Assembly (NCBI GenBank): GCA_963718295.1
Contig: CAVQYV010000008.1
Coordinates: 632,519-696,518, forward strand
Direction: 5' to 3'
DNA length: 64,000 nt
DNA from: CAVQYV01 sp963718295 [NCBI: uncultured Methylomirabilota bacterium]
GTDB taxonomy: Bacteria > Methylomirabilota > Methylomirabilia > CAVQYV01
Shown: one piece after another, positions 34,458 to 42,623 of the stretch
Position numbering within the stretch: position 1 is the stretch's first letter
Layout: every line of letters starts with the position of its first letter
The notes under the pieces: generated by a model
The model's input: the letters and a program-made list of their open reading frames with translations, nothing else
Told to the model about the DNA's origin: nothing
The model's database searches: none
Translations under genes and position numbers: made by a program

Positions 34458-35492
34458 CACAGGAACTCCTCCATGTGCCCACGCCGTCGCGATCCGCCAC
34501 GGCCTCCTCCCCCGCCACGCCCGCCCACGCTGACGCTGCCGACGCGGGTACCGCGAGAACCCGGACTGGGCGACGCTGGCCGCGTGCGCGCCGCGGTAGT
34601 GTGGCGTCTCGATCTCGATGTCGAGGCACCGCCAGCGCGCGTCCTCCGGCTCGTAGTACTCGATGCGCGCGTCCGGGAAGTGCACCTGCTCGTCGAAGTA
34701 CGGCAGGTCGTGCTCCTGCGCCCATTCGCACACCTCGGCGGCCGTGCGTTCGCCGTGACCCTCGTCGTGCCAGTCACGGTCTCGGTCGTTGCGCCACCGC
34801 TGGTACTCGCGCTTCAACTCGTGGTCGAGCACGACGCGTCCCACGCGCCCGCCACGGGCCTCGATGGCGCGTGCGGCGTGCTCGTAGGCGCGGTAGACGT
34901 GGACATCGTGTTCGAGTTCGCGCGTGCGTTTGATACCCGCGTGAAAGGCCTGGGGGCGGTCGTGCCCGGGCGCGCGGTTCGCCTCGAGCAGTCGGCGCCC
35001 GGCGGCGGTCAACCCGACCGCGTGGTCGCGGGTGCCGGGGATGCGCGCGGTCTCGATCAGCCCCTGCTCGCGCAGGTGACGCAGGTCGCCCGCGCGTGGG
35101 TCCGCGGCCGTGCCGCGGGCATCCAGGAGATCACGACTGGAGACCACCCGGAACGCGCCAACGGTCGCGAGCGTGCGCGTCTCGGAACCGCGCAGCGTGT
35201 ACTCGCGTCGGCCGTCGTGCACGACCTCCCGCTCCGGGCCGCGCGGCAAGTCCACGTGGCGCTCGAACACGTCGCGCGATGGGCCGTCGCGGTGGTGCTC
35301 GCGGCCCTCGTGGTCGCGGTCACGCAGGTCGATGACCTGGTCGCGCGAGGGGCGTTCGGTCTCCCGGTCAGCGCTGCTGGGACCGCGGCCGAGCGTGGGC
35401 CGTGCGTCGCCGTCGCCGCGACTGCGTTCACCACGCGAGAGGTGCGAGACGGGACGGTCATCGTCGAGGTCGCGGGGGTCTAGATTGAACAT
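34457..35492 (-). CDS. Replication-relaxation family protein
   Basis: The 345-residue protein has a long charged N-terminal region (about 90 residues), then a winged-helix part (TLATVGAFRVVSSRDLLD, then LREQGLIE and HAVGLTAAGRRLLE). A nuclease-like half follows, with LEHDVHVYRAYEHAARAIEARGG, FPDARIEYYEP and LDIEIETPHYRGAH. This layout is that of replication-relaxation proteins of plasmids and integrative elements, related to mobilisation relaxases. GGAGGAGGA precedes the ATG. It sits in the middle of the toxin-antitoxin cluster and supports a mobile-element origin. Confidence 0.7.
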
Positions 35493-35557
35493 ACGTCCTC
35501 CTCCGGTGTCGACGTCGACACACCGACCGCTTCCGGGTATTCTGCGAGGGGGATTTT

Positions 35558-35785
35558 ATGGACTGGCACGACCACATCACCGTCAACCCCGACGTCATGC
35601 ACGGCAAGGCGTGCATTCGAGGCACACGGATTCCCGTCTCCGTGGTCCTGGCGAACCTCGCCGACGGCGAGTCGACCGAGCAGATCCTGAAGAGCTATCC
35701 CACCCTCACGTTGGAAGGGATCCAAGCGGCTCTGGCGTACGCGGCTGACCTGGCCCAGGAGCGCCTCCTGCCCCTGCCGGCATAG
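35558..35785 (+). CDS. DUF433 antitoxin 3
   Basis: The 75-residue protein MDWHDHITVNPDVMHGKACI has the DUF433 core (GKACIRGTRIPVSVVLANLADGES, then EQILKSYPTLTLEGIQAALAYAA). It is intact and directly followed by its toxin: the stop TAG abuts GTG 35786. The AT-containing GGGATTTT lies just upstream of the ATG instead of a clear ribosome site. Confidence 0.88.
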   Translation: MDWHDHITVNPDVMHGKACIRGTRIPVSVVLANLADGESTEQILKSYPTLTLEGIQAALAYAADLAQERLLPLPA

Positions 35786-36166
35786 GTGCCTGGCATGCGT
35801 GCCAAGCTCGACGAGAACCTCCCCATCGAGGTAGCCGAGCTGCTTCGCGCAGCCGGCTGGCACTGCGACACCGTCCATGACGAGGGGCTGGCGGGGGCAG
35901 CTGACGGCCGCGTCGCGGCAGCGTGTCAGGCCGAGGCCCTGGTACTCTTCACCCTGGACCTCGATTTCGCCGACATTCGTGCCTACCCTCCAGGTGAATA
36001 CGCAGGCATCGTCGTGCTGCGACCGGGCAAGGCGAGCCGCCGTCAAGTCCTGGCGCTTATCGCGCGTGTCATCCCCGTCATGGCTGCCGAGTGGGTCGGG
36101 CGTCGACTCTGGATCGTCGAGCCGGGCGGGATCCGCGTCCGGATGGCGAGCGAGCCGTCGTCGTAG
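35786..36166 (+). CDS. DUF5615 PIN-like toxin 3
   Basis: The roughly 125-residue protein starts at GTG 35786 or ATG 35795. It has the DUF5615 acidic positions in AKLDENLPIEVAELL, VHDEGLAGAADG and FTLDLDFADIR, which form the metal site of the PIN-like fold. It is coupled to antitoxin 3. The predicted role is a ribonuclease toxin. It diverges strongly from the copies at 32698 and 37952, so it is an independent pair. Confidence 0.87.
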   Translation: MPGMRAKLDENLPIEVAELLRAAGWHCDTVHDEGLAGAADGRVAAACQAEALVLFTLDLDFADIRAYPPGEYAGIVVLRPGKASRRQVLALIARVIPVMAAEWVGRRLWIVEPGGIRVRMASEPSS

Positions 36167-36176
36167 AGGGTTCGTT

Positions 36177-36393
36177 GTGGTCGCGATCGCCGCCCGGATA
36201 ACCGTCGACCCGAAGATGTGCGGAGGACGCCCCTGCGTCCGTGGAACTCCGCATCCGGGTGACAGACGTGCTCGATTTGCTGGCGTCGGGCCTGACCGCA
36301 GACCAAGTGGTCGAGGAGTTGCCCGACCTGGAGTTGGACGACGTCTTCGCCTGCCTGCGGTTCGCGAGCGGCCGGCTCATCGCGGCACGCTGA
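36177..36393 (+). CDS. DUF433 antitoxin 4 (solitary, one frameshift)
   Basis: It starts at GTG 36177, ten bases after toxin 3. ITVDPKMCGGRPCVRGT matches the DUF433 start. One extra base near 36247 shifts the frame, and IRVTDVLDLLASGLTADQVV, then ELPDLELDDVFACLRFAS, follows in the corrected frame to TGA 36393. No toxin gene follows; the att-like region begins instead. It may have lost its toxin when the element integrated or left. Confidence 0.75.
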
Positions 36394-36415
36394 ACGCGAT
36401 CACGCCCCCATTCCG

Positions 36416-36444
36416 GTGTGACAGCGGTGTGACAGGCCGTCACG
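36416..36444 (+). repeat. Integrase arm-type direct repeat, left copy
   Basis: The 29 bases contain GTGTGACAGCGGTGTGACAG, itself a tandem of GTGTGACAG. They recur at 36696-36724 with one mismatch. Tandem short repeats flanking tRNA pieces resemble arm-type sites of tyrosine recombinases. Confidence 0.6.
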
Positions 36445-36536
36445 GTCTCGCGCCGTCGGCGGTTGCCTCGGGTTGTGAAAAGCCCAATAAAACCTGGCCT
36501 GTGTCGTGTCGGGTGGTCTCGGGAGGGCGCTTCTGA

Positions 36537-36586
36537 ACGGCCTTCGAAGCCGCAGGTCGGGGGTTCGAGTCCCTCCGGGCGCGCCA
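36537..36586 (+). pseudogene. tRNA-Arg(UCG)-like 3' fragment
   Basis: From the anticodon arm (loop CTTCGAA, anticodon UCG) through an intact T-arm (GGGGGTTCGAGTCCCTC) to an acceptor strand CGGGCGC and GCCA. The matching 5' acceptor strand GCGCCCG is not present upstream, so it is a 3' end only. This is a typical attachment-site remnant. Confidence 0.6.
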
Positions 36587-36659
36587 ACGCTCCGCCCTTC
36601 AGCTTCGCTCGGCGCCCCCGTCGGTCCTGCGGGTCGGCTTCGCCTGCGGCTCACGCGGA

Positions 36660-36681
36660 CCGAGTCCCTCCGGGCGCGCCA
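36660..36681 (+). repeat. Second short tRNA-Arg 3' end copy
   Basis: The last 21-22 bases of the tRNA fragment (GAGTCCCTCCGGGCGCGCCA) are repeated here, 95 bases after the first. This could be the other boundary of a deleted insertion or a core-site duplicate. Confidence 0.55.
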
Positions 36682-36695
36682 CTTTCCCAAGCCCC

Positions 36696-36724
36696 GTGTG
36701 ACAGCGGTGTGACAGGTCGTCACG
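36696..36724 (+). repeat. Integrase arm-type direct repeat, right copy
   Basis: Copy of 36416-36444 with one mismatch (T for C). It overlaps the end of the integrase remnant. Confidence 0.6.
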
Positions 36725-36839
36725 CATTCGGGCCTCCTCCGACGGCCCTGAGCGTCCGTCGCTGCCAGCTGATCTCCAGCCCTCGTCGCAGCTCCTCATC
36801 CGTGACATTCAGGTAGCGCTGCGTCTGCCGCCGTCCCTT
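36720..36839 (-). pseudogene. Tyrosine recombinase, C-terminal remnant
   Basis: On the minus strand about 39 codons read GRRQTQRYLNVTDEELRRGL, EISWQRR and a short tail to a stop. T-Q-R-Y-L-N-V-T with the following DEEL helix is the usual end of phage-type integrases, just after the catalytic tyrosine region. Upstream of about 36840 the similarity is lost. It lies next to the tRNA-Arg fragment, as expected of an integrase gene at an att site. Confidence 0.6.
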
Positions 36840-37161
36840 GTATCCTTCGGGTGGACACAAGTGGGCGCGTCCGACGTGTGTGGCGAGGGTCGCTGTCTCC
36901 GGCCGGTGAGCTTTCTCTCCAGAGAGCGGTCTCTACTATCGGCCAGCGTCTCCGGCAAGGTGCACCAGACGCCCGGCCACTCGCCAGCCTTGATGCCAGG
37001 GTCAAGAACCGGGATCAGTCGCAGCAGCACCTTGAAGACGGTATCAGCATACTGCTCGAAGACGGCGAGCCTCAGTTGCCGTCCGAGTTCGTCGGGGTGC
37101 ACGCCGTCACAGTCCCGCAGCGGGTCCCTGCGTATCAGATGTACGGCTTACAATGGACGCC
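36840..37161. other. Region with an unidentified minus-strand fragment
   Basis: A minus-strand frame between about 36930 and 37130 (DELGRQLRLAVFEQYADTVFKVLLRLIPVLDP) has protein-like composition but no start, ribosome site or recognised family. It is probably a gene scrap. Confidence 0.35.
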
Positions 37162-37392
37162 ATGGACTACCACCGCATCACGACCGACCCGCGGCAGATG
37201 GGTGGCGTTCCCTGCCTGCGGGGCCTCCGTATCCCCGTGGCGACCGTCATTGCGCTCGTCGCCGACGGCCGCAAGGTGGACGACATCCTCGAGCTCTACC
37301 CGGACCTCGAACCGGAGGACGTCAGAGAAGCCCTCCTCTTCGCCGCGGAAGCGGTCCGTGAGCGAACGTTACCTCTCGCGTCTGGCCAATGA
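37162..37392 (+). CDS. DUF433 antitoxin 5
   Basis: The 76-residue protein starts at ATG 37162 (an in-frame ATG at 37153 is also possible). It has the DUF433 core GGVPCLRGLRIPVATVIALV, then DDILELYPDLEPEDVREALLFAA. It overlaps its toxin by ATGA. Intact. Confidence 0.88.
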   Translation: MDYHRITTDPRQMGGVPCLRGLRIPVATVIALVADGRKVDDILELYPDLEPEDVREALLFAAEAVRERTLPLASGQ

Positions 37393-37778
37393 GGTTCCTG
37401 ATCGACAACGCCTTGTCGCCGGTCCTGGCGGAACTGTTGCGGAACGCCGGGCACACGGCGGTGCACGTTCGGGACCTTGGGCTGCGCGAGGCCGACGACC
37501 TCTCCATCTTCGAGCGTGCAGCCGCTGATGACCTGGTTGTCGTCTCGGCGGACACGGACTTCGGCACCCTGCTCGCCGCACGCGATGTTGCCAAGCCATC
37601 CGTCGTGCTCTTCCGCGGCGAAGGCAGTCGCGCGCCCGCAGACCTGTTCGCCCTGATCCAGGCCAACGTTGCGCAGTTGCGCGAACCGCTGGAGGACGGC
37701 GCGATTGCCGTGTTCGAGCCCTCTCGATTGCGAGTTCGCCGCTTGCCGATTCTGCCGCGTCGTGTGCCTGGCGCCTGA
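37389..37778 (+). CDS. DUF5615 PIN-like toxin 5
   Basis: The 129-residue protein begins MRFLIDNALSPVLAELLRNA and has GHTAVHVRDLGLREADD and VVVSADTDFGTLLA, the conserved acidic sites of DUF5615. It starts within the antitoxin stop (ATGA). Intact, and different in sequence from toxins 3 and 6. Confidence 0.88.
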   Translation: MRFLIDNALSPVLAELLRNAGHTAVHVRDLGLREADDLSIFERAAADDLVVVSADTDFGTLLAARDVAKPSVVLFRGEGSRAPADLFALIQANVAQLREPLEDGAIAVFEPSRLRVRRLPILPRRVPGA

Positions 37779-37951
37779 CGCCAACTCACACCCCGTCCTT
37801 TGACCGGCCGCGACACCCGATACGGACACGGGGAGGTCCGTCGCACTCATCGGTCGCGAACCGCGGCCGGCCGCGAGAACAGAAGACTCGTTAAATTAAC
37901 GCGTGGTGTGCACCGAGGCCGCACGTGCCTGCACGGCCTCGAACCGCGTGT

Positions 37952-38284
37952 CTACTCGAGGATCAGGAACGACGCGATCTCGTCCTGTTCGAAGTGGAGG
38001 ATCGCGCGAACACTCTGACGCAACAACTCGATGATCGCCGCGGTTGTGCAGTTGCCACGCTGGACCCAGACCACCTTCGGTGGGAACCCCTCGACCAGGC
38101 TGCGCTGGTGGAAATCGCTGTCCTTCGAGACCACCAGGTACCCGTGTTCGCGTGCGTACTCCCAGACCCGGTCGTCCGGTGCCCGCTGCAGTTCTACCGC
38201 CCGAACGTGCACCGAGTCGGGGTACAGATCCGCCAGAGCCGCGGAGAGCCGGGGTGACAGGTTGTTGTCGAACAGGAGCTTCAC
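37952..38284 (-). CDS. DUF5615 PIN-like toxin 6
   Basis: The 110-residue intact protein starts at GTG 38284: KLLFDNNLSPRLSAALADLY, then VHVRAVELQRAPD, YLVVSKDSDFHQRS and VWVQRGNCTTAAIIELLRQS. These blocks carry the acidic residues of the DUF5615 PIN-like fold. It is coupled to antitoxin 6 by GTGA overlap. It is the best reference for the broken copy at 32698. Confidence 0.88.
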   Translation of the reverse strand: MKLLFDNNLSPRLSAALADLYPDSVHVRAVELQRAPDDRVWEYAREHGYLVVSKDSDFHQRSLVEGFPPKVVWVQRGNCTTAAIIELLRQSVRAILHFEQDEIASFLILE

Positions 38285-38505
38285 GCCGGAACCTTGACGA
38301 GGCGCTTCTCCCGGTCCGCGGCAAAGGCGAGGCAGGCCCGAACATCATCGGGCGTCAGATCCGGGAAATCCGAGACAATGTCGTCGACGGACATCCCGGA
38401 CGACAGATACTCCAGCACGTCGTACACCGTGATGCGCAGCCCACGGATGCACGGCTTGCCCCCGCGCTTGCCGGGCTCGATCGTGATGAAAGGCCGGTAG
38501 TCCAT
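38281..38505 (-). CDS. DUF433 antitoxin 6
   Basis: The 74-residue intact protein MDYRPFITIEPGKRGGKPCI has the DUF433 core ITVYDVLEYLSSGMSVDDIV, then SDFPDLTPDDVRACLAFAA. It is first in its operon on the minus strand. It differs from antitoxin 2 by few residues apart from the latter's frameshift. Confidence 0.88.
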   Translation of the reverse strand: MDYRPFITIEPGKRGGKPCIRGLRITVYDVLEYLSSGMSVDDIVSDFPDLTPDDVRACLAFAADREKRLVKVPA

Positions 38506-38675
38506 CGGTTGAGGGTAGCATAGGGCCGCCTCGGCGGCCGGAGGCTCGGCGGGACACCACGAAGGCGGGCCCCGCTACCCCCACGGGCGTCGCTGAAGAC
38601 AACCGTTCGGGCGCCGTCCCCTGCTGAACTCGCGGGTCTCGAGAGCACGCGCGGGCCGGCCACCGATCGGCAGAG

Positions 38676-38830
38676 GGGGTGCGCCTCATCCGTGAAGCGG
38701 TCGAGCGCGGCGGCACCGAGTTCGACACGGCGGAGGCCTACGGCCCCTTCACCACCGAACTCCTCGTCGGCGACGGCTCGCGCCCGTACGCGAACAGGTG
38801 TCGATCGCCACGAAGTCCGGCTCGAGCGTC
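38676..38830 (+). pseudogene. Aldo/keto reductase internal fragment
   Basis: VRLIREAVERGGTEFDTAEAYGPFT is the conserved region with the catalytic Asp and Tyr of aldo/keto reductases, followed by a shifted VSIATKSG strand. Neither the N-terminus nor the barrel's second half is present. The scrap is wedged between toxin-antitoxin pair 6 and the antiporter gene. Confidence 0.65.
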
Positions 38831-38862
38831 TTCATGCGCCGTGCGCAGGGGCAGCGCCGAAC

Positions 38863-40305
38863 TCACAGCAACCGGAAGGCGGCGCCAGCGACGATTGTCG
38901 GCAGCAACGCGCCGACGGCCAGCCAGAGCGGCGAGACCGCGCCGTTGAAGAACCGGCCGAGCAAGGCCTGTCCGGCTGGGTTGGGCGCGTTGGCAATGAC
39001 GGTGAGCCCACCGCCGGTGACCGCCCCTTGGACGACCGCCAGCTTCAGCTCGGGAGCGAGTCCCTCGACCAGCGTCGCCAGGTACGTGATGAGCGCGTTG
39101 TCGTTGAACGCCGTGAGGAAGCAGGCGGCCACGAACAGCGGCGTCTCCGCGAGCCTCCGCAAGACCGGCCCAATCCACCAGCCCTGCAGGCCCCCGTGAA
39201 TCACGAGGCCGGCCAGGAAGAACCCGACAAGCAGAGGCGTCTTGAGCTCGAAACGCCCCTGGTATGACGAGGTGGCACGCGTGAAGCCGACGAAGAACAG
39301 GAATCCTCCGATGAACAGCGCCGGGTAGTGCGACGTGAAGACCGTCCACGCCATGAACGACAGGTGAACCGCGACAACCCACGCCGGTACTGGCAGCAGA
39401 TCGTGCCCGCCCGCGTCTTCGTCGGGCGGCTCTGCATCGGGCACGCCCGGCCGGGCGGCGAGACGAACGAACTCCTTTCTGAACAGCACGAAATACGCCG
39501 CCGTCGCCACGACGATGGCGATCAGCGCGCGCCACCCGAAGTTGAACAGCATGAAGGTGATGTCCCAGTGCCACGCGCGCTCGACCATCAGCACTGGAGG
39601 CGCCGCGAAGTTCGTGAAGGTGCCGCCGATGGACACGTTGACGAACAACAAGCCCAACGTCGCGTACTTCAGGGCCGGTGTCGGCTGCAGATCGAAGAAC
39701 TGCCGCGCGAGCAGGAGCGCGCAGATGGTCATGGCCCCGGGTTCGGTGATGAAGGAGCCGAGGACCGGTCCCACCGTGAGGATGACGATCCACCAGGCCG
39801 CGGGCGTATTGCCGCCGATCGTCGCCAGGCGGCGCAGGGCCGATTCGGCGAAGCCCACCACCGGCCGGGTGGAGGCGATGGCCATGATCACCACGACGAA
39901 CAGCGGCTCCGTGTAGTTGACGGTGCCGTTCACGTAGTGGACCATCGACTCCCACCCGACGAACCCGGCGGCCGCAACGCTCAGGACCACCGCCCAGAGG
40001 CCGAACACGACCTCGACCTCTCCGAGGAAGTGCAGCAGTTCGGCGCGGGCACTGGGGCGTGGCGGCCGGCCCTCCGCGAGCGACTGCTCGTCGTGCCAGT
40101 GCTGCACGCGGTGGGCCAGGCGCGTGAAGTGCGCCGTGGCGAAGGTGTGGAGGATGGCGAGGAAGAAGACAACAGCGGCGATCGCGTTGAACGGCTCGAC
40201 GTCGATCCGCCGTGCCAGTTCGGCCAGGAGCGACTCGCCTGGAACGAGGGAATAGCTGGCGAGTTCACGTGGAATCGCGTGGAGCGTGTCGGCCGTTGGG
40301 GTCAT
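38863..40305 (-). CDS. Putative Na+/H+ antiporter (PF07399 type)
   Basis: The 480-residue intact membrane protein has about eleven hydrophobic helices. Conserved stretches include GGNTPAAWWIVILTVGPVLGSFITEPGAMT, LLFVNVSIGGTFTNFAAPPV and FLTAFNDNALITYLATLV, with acidic and Asn residues buried in helices as expected for ion exchange. It fits the family of putative Na+/H+ antiporters related to CitM/ArsB-type permeases. The start is ATG 40305. It is single-gene and follows the element-like region, so it probably marks ordinary chromosome. Confidence 0.78.
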   Translation of the reverse strand: MTPTADTLHAIPRELASYSLVPGESLLAELARRIDVEPFNAIAAVVFFLAILHTFATAHFTRLAHRVQHWHDEQSLAEGRPPRPSARAELLHFLGEVEVVFGLWAVVLSVAAAGFVGWESMVHYVNGTVNYTEPLFVVVIMAIASTRPVVGFAESALRRLATIGGNTPAAWWIVILTVGPVLGSFITEPGAMTICALLLARQFFDLQPTPALKYATLGLLFVNVSIGGTFTNFAAPPVLMVERAWHWDITFMLFNFGWRALIAIVVATAAYFVLFRKEFVRLAARPGVPDAEPPDEDAGGHDLLPVPAWVVAVHLSFMAWTVFTSHYPALFIGGFLFFVGFTRATSSYQGRFELKTPLLVGFFLAGLVIHGGLQGWWIGPVLRRLAETPLFVAACFLTAFNDNALITYLATLVEGLAPELKLAVVQGAVTGGGLTVIANAPNPAGQALLGRFFNGAVSPLWLAVGALLPTIVAGAAFRLL

Positions 40306-40657
40306 CGTGAACGCTGTCTGATGTCGCCGGGTTCCACAGGATACCCTGAAGCCCTGGCGAGCCGATCAGGCCGGTCCTCACCGCGCGACAGGTCGCCCGG
40401 CTCGACAGGCGGTGCCCCCTCATGCCCGCGCCCCCCCGGTTCGCGATCCGTGGGAGCCCGATCCCGATGCCGTCGTGAGCCGCCAGGCGGGTCAACGCGA
40501 AGCGGGTTCGCGCGTGGCGCGCGACGCTGCGGCCCGCCATCGTGCCGATGGCGGCACCGCACGGGGCATCGCTCAGCTTCCGGCGCATCCCGGGTGGAAC
40601 GGGCAGGTCGCGCCGCCGGTGAAGGTGGCGGTGCACCGGAGGTCGTTGCCTTCGTAT
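40306..40657. other. Intergenic region between divergent genes
   Basis: About 350 bases between the divergent antiporter and arsR genes. Open frames are high-GC artefacts. It should hold both promoters; only the arsR-side dyad is clear. Confidence 0.45.
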
Positions 40658-40681
40658 TTCCATACTAGTAGAATCATGGAA
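40658..40681 (+). promoter_or_regulatory. Possible ArsR operator
   Basis: TTCCAT (40658-40663) and ATGGAA (40676-40681) form a dyad with a 12-base centre in an AT-rich island just before the arsR start. ArsR-type regulators often bind such dyads over their own promoter. The sequence is not the classical ATCAA-type site, so this is tentative. Confidence 0.4.
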
Positions 40682-40683
40682 CG

Positions 40684-41027
40684 ATGAACGCCTCGGACGT
40701 CAGCCGCTACGCCGACATGTTCGCCGCGATGGGTGCGGAGCCGCGTCTCCAGATCATGCGCCTGCTGCTCAAGGCGCACCCGGACGGGCTGGTCGTCGGC
40801 GAGCTCCAGTCGGAGGTCGGCGGCGCCGCGTCGACCCTCTCCCATCACCTGGAGAAGCTGCGCCACGAGGACCTCGTCTCCGTCGCGCGGGAAGGCACGT
40901 TCCTGCGGTACCGCGCCAACACCGACCGCCTTCGGGAGCTGCTCGGCTTCCTCTACACCGAGTGTTGTTCGGGACGGGCGTGGCGCCGCCGGAGGCCATC
41001 GTTCGCGTCGTCCGCAGGCCTCGCTGA
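40684..41027 (+). CDS. arsR: ArsR/SmtB-family repressor
   Basis: The roughly 114-residue winged-helix protein has MFAAMGAEPRLQIMRLLLKA, GELQSEVGGAASTLSHHLEK as recognition helix and LVSVAREGTFLRYRANTD as wing. A shift near 40970 moves the end (VAPPEAIVRVV) into another frame. Cys-Cys in LYTECCS near the C-terminus is the likely As(III) or metal site. It represses itself and arsM until arsenite binds. It precedes arsM by 38 bases. Confidence 0.85.
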
Positions 41028-41064
41028 GCATCGCGCCGGTTTGACCGGCGCACAGGGAGATCAC

Positions 41065-41886
41065 ATGTCGAACAGCATCAAGGACGAAGTCCAGCGTCGT
41101 TACGGTCAGCACGCATTGCCGTCACCGACGGGCGGTCCGGCGGGTGCGGCTGCGGGTCGGCTGAGGCCAGTGCGGCCGCCTGCTGCGACCCGGTCACCTC
41201 GAACCTCTACGAGCCGCCGAGGCCGGCGAACTTCCGGCCGAGGCGATGCTGGCGTCGCTCGGGTGCGGCAACCCGACGGCGCTCGCTTCGCTCCGCCCAG
41301 GGCGAGGTCGTGCTCGACCTGGGTTCGGGCGGCGGGATCGACGTCCTGCTGTCGGCACGCCGCGTTGGCCCCACGGGCAAGGCCTACGGGCTGGACATGA
41401 CCGACGAGATGCTCGCCCTCGCGGAGGAGAACAAGCGGAAGTCCGGCCTGACCAACGTCGAGTTCCTGCGAGGCGAGATCGAGCGCATCCCGCTGCCCGA
41501 CAACTCGGTCGACGTGATCATCTCGAACTGCGTGATCAACCTCGTCGGCCGACAAGGACCAGGTGCTCCGGGAGGCGTTCCGGGTGCTCAAGCCCGGCGG
41601 CCGCATCGCCGTGAGCGACGTCGTGACGCGAGGCGAGATTCCTCCGACCATCCGGCGCAGCGTCGAACTCTGGGTGGGCTGCATCGCCGGGGCCTTGACG
41701 AGAACGACTACCTGGCGAGGCTGCGCGGCGGCCGGGTTCCGCGACGCCAGCATCGAGCCGACGCGCGTCTACCGCGTCGCGGACGCGCGCGCGTTCCTGA
41801 ACGCCCAGGGCATCGACGCCGACGCGGTCGCAGCGACCGTCGACGAGAAGTTCTACAGCGGCTTCGTGCGCGCGGTGAAGCGGTAG
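41065..41886 (+). CDS. arsM: Arsenite S-adenosylmethionine methyltransferase
   Basis: The roughly 270-residue protein is spread over several frames by shifts near 41150, 41290, 41555 and 41700. Recognisable parts are the start [25 protein letters not shown] with conserved cysteines, [16 protein letters not shown] (SAM motif I), [33 protein letters not shown] with the catalytic Cys, and [14 protein letters not shown]. This order is characteristic of ArsM, which methylates As(III) to methylarsenicals. It is co-transcribed with arsR. Confidence 0.85.
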
Positions 41887-41903
41887 CTCCGTGAGGACCA
41901 CGC

Positions 41904-42623
41904 ATGAACGCGAATCCCTCGACATCTGACAGCCAGTCTTGGCTCTCCCGGCATTCCGGCTCGCTCTTCGTGAGCGGGTTCGGGCTGGTATTCCTGGTGG
42001 CAGGCCTTCTGATCTGGTTTCTTGCCGTGCCCTCCATCCGGGCGCGGTCGGCGGTGGTCGACGCGCTGGCGGTCGTCTCGCCGGCCACTGCAGCCGACCA
42101 ACCGGAGGGCGTGCGAGTGTTGCTCGAGGCTCGCATCGCGTCCGACACGCCCGAGGTGTTTCGCGACTTCGTCGCGTTCCGCCTCCGGGAGTTCCGGGGC
42201 TGGAAAGACGAGGGCGCCCGGCGACACGAACAGTGGGAGACGAAGGAGGTCGTGACGCCACCACTTGCCCTCGGCGACGGGCCCGACCGGATTGCCGGCG
42301 TCGCCGGCGCGTACGAGATGTCGAACGAGCCGCATTCGTGGCGGAGCACACCAGGCCTGGAGTACTCGCTCTTCGGCTCGAGCACCCAGGATGTCGTGGG
42401 GTTCCGTCGCGGCGACCTCGTGACGGCGGACGGCGTGCTCGGACGGGGCGCGCACGGTCGCAGCATCCGCGTCACGTGTCTGGCCGGCGGCACCAGCGAC
42501 GCCTATCGCGAGAGCCTGCGCGAATCGGTTCAGGAGCTTCAGGTCGTGGGCCTGGTCTTCTCTGGAGTTGGCGGAATCTTGTTCTCGGCCGGGTTGTTCA
42601 CCTTGAGGCGCCGGGCGAGTTGA
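41904..42623 (+). CDS. Hypothetical protein with two terminal membrane helices
   Basis: The 239-residue protein has a helix near residues 23-41 (SGFGLVFLVAGLLIWFLAV) and another near 215-233. The soluble middle is rich in strands, with VRVLLEARIASDTP and RRGDLVTADGVLGRG. The two helices at the ends with a beta-rich centre recall GIDE-type and DUF3592-like membrane proteins, but I cannot assign it. It starts 18 bases after arsM and may be co-transcribed. Confidence 0.6.
   Translation: MNANPSTSDSQSWLSRHSGSLFVSGFGLVFLVAGLLIWFLAVPSIRARSAVVDALAVVSPATAADQPEGVRVLLEARIASDTPEVFRDFVAFRLREFRGWKDEGARRHEQWETKEVVTPPLALGDGPDRIAGVAGAYEMSNEPHSWRSTPGLEYSLFGSSTQDVVGFRRGDLVTADGVLGRGAHGRSIRVTCLAGGTSDAYRESLRESVQELQVVGLVFSGVGGILFSAGLFTLRRRAS

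Larger units (their letters stand above)
36394..36719. other. Attachment-site-like region between antitoxin 4 and integrase remnant
   Basis: No gene. It holds two 29-base direct repeats and two tRNA-Arg 3' fragments, listed separately. Confidence 0.6.
37950..38600. repeat. Direct duplication, right copy (partner at 32690-33330)
   Basis: Same DUF5615/DUF433 pair and upstream region as at 32690-33330, in the same orientation. Both genes are intact here. Confidence 0.8.

Noticed and set aside
34209-35483. Very long plus-strand open frame opposite the replication-relaxation gene
   Set aside because: It is the mirror of a real minus-strand gene in high-GC DNA; composition and lack of motifs show it is not coding.
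36537-36586. Functional tRNA-Arg gene
   Set aside because: No matching 5' acceptor strand or D-arm upstream; only the 3' end is present.
40265-40663. Minus-strand frame before the antiporter gene
   Set aside because: Arg/Pro-rich high-GC artefact, no motif; the antiporter start at 40305 lies within it.
39328-40668. 446-codon plus-strand frame opposite the antiporter
   Set aside because: Shadow of the Na+/H+ antiporter gene; Arg/Gly-rich sequence with no domain.
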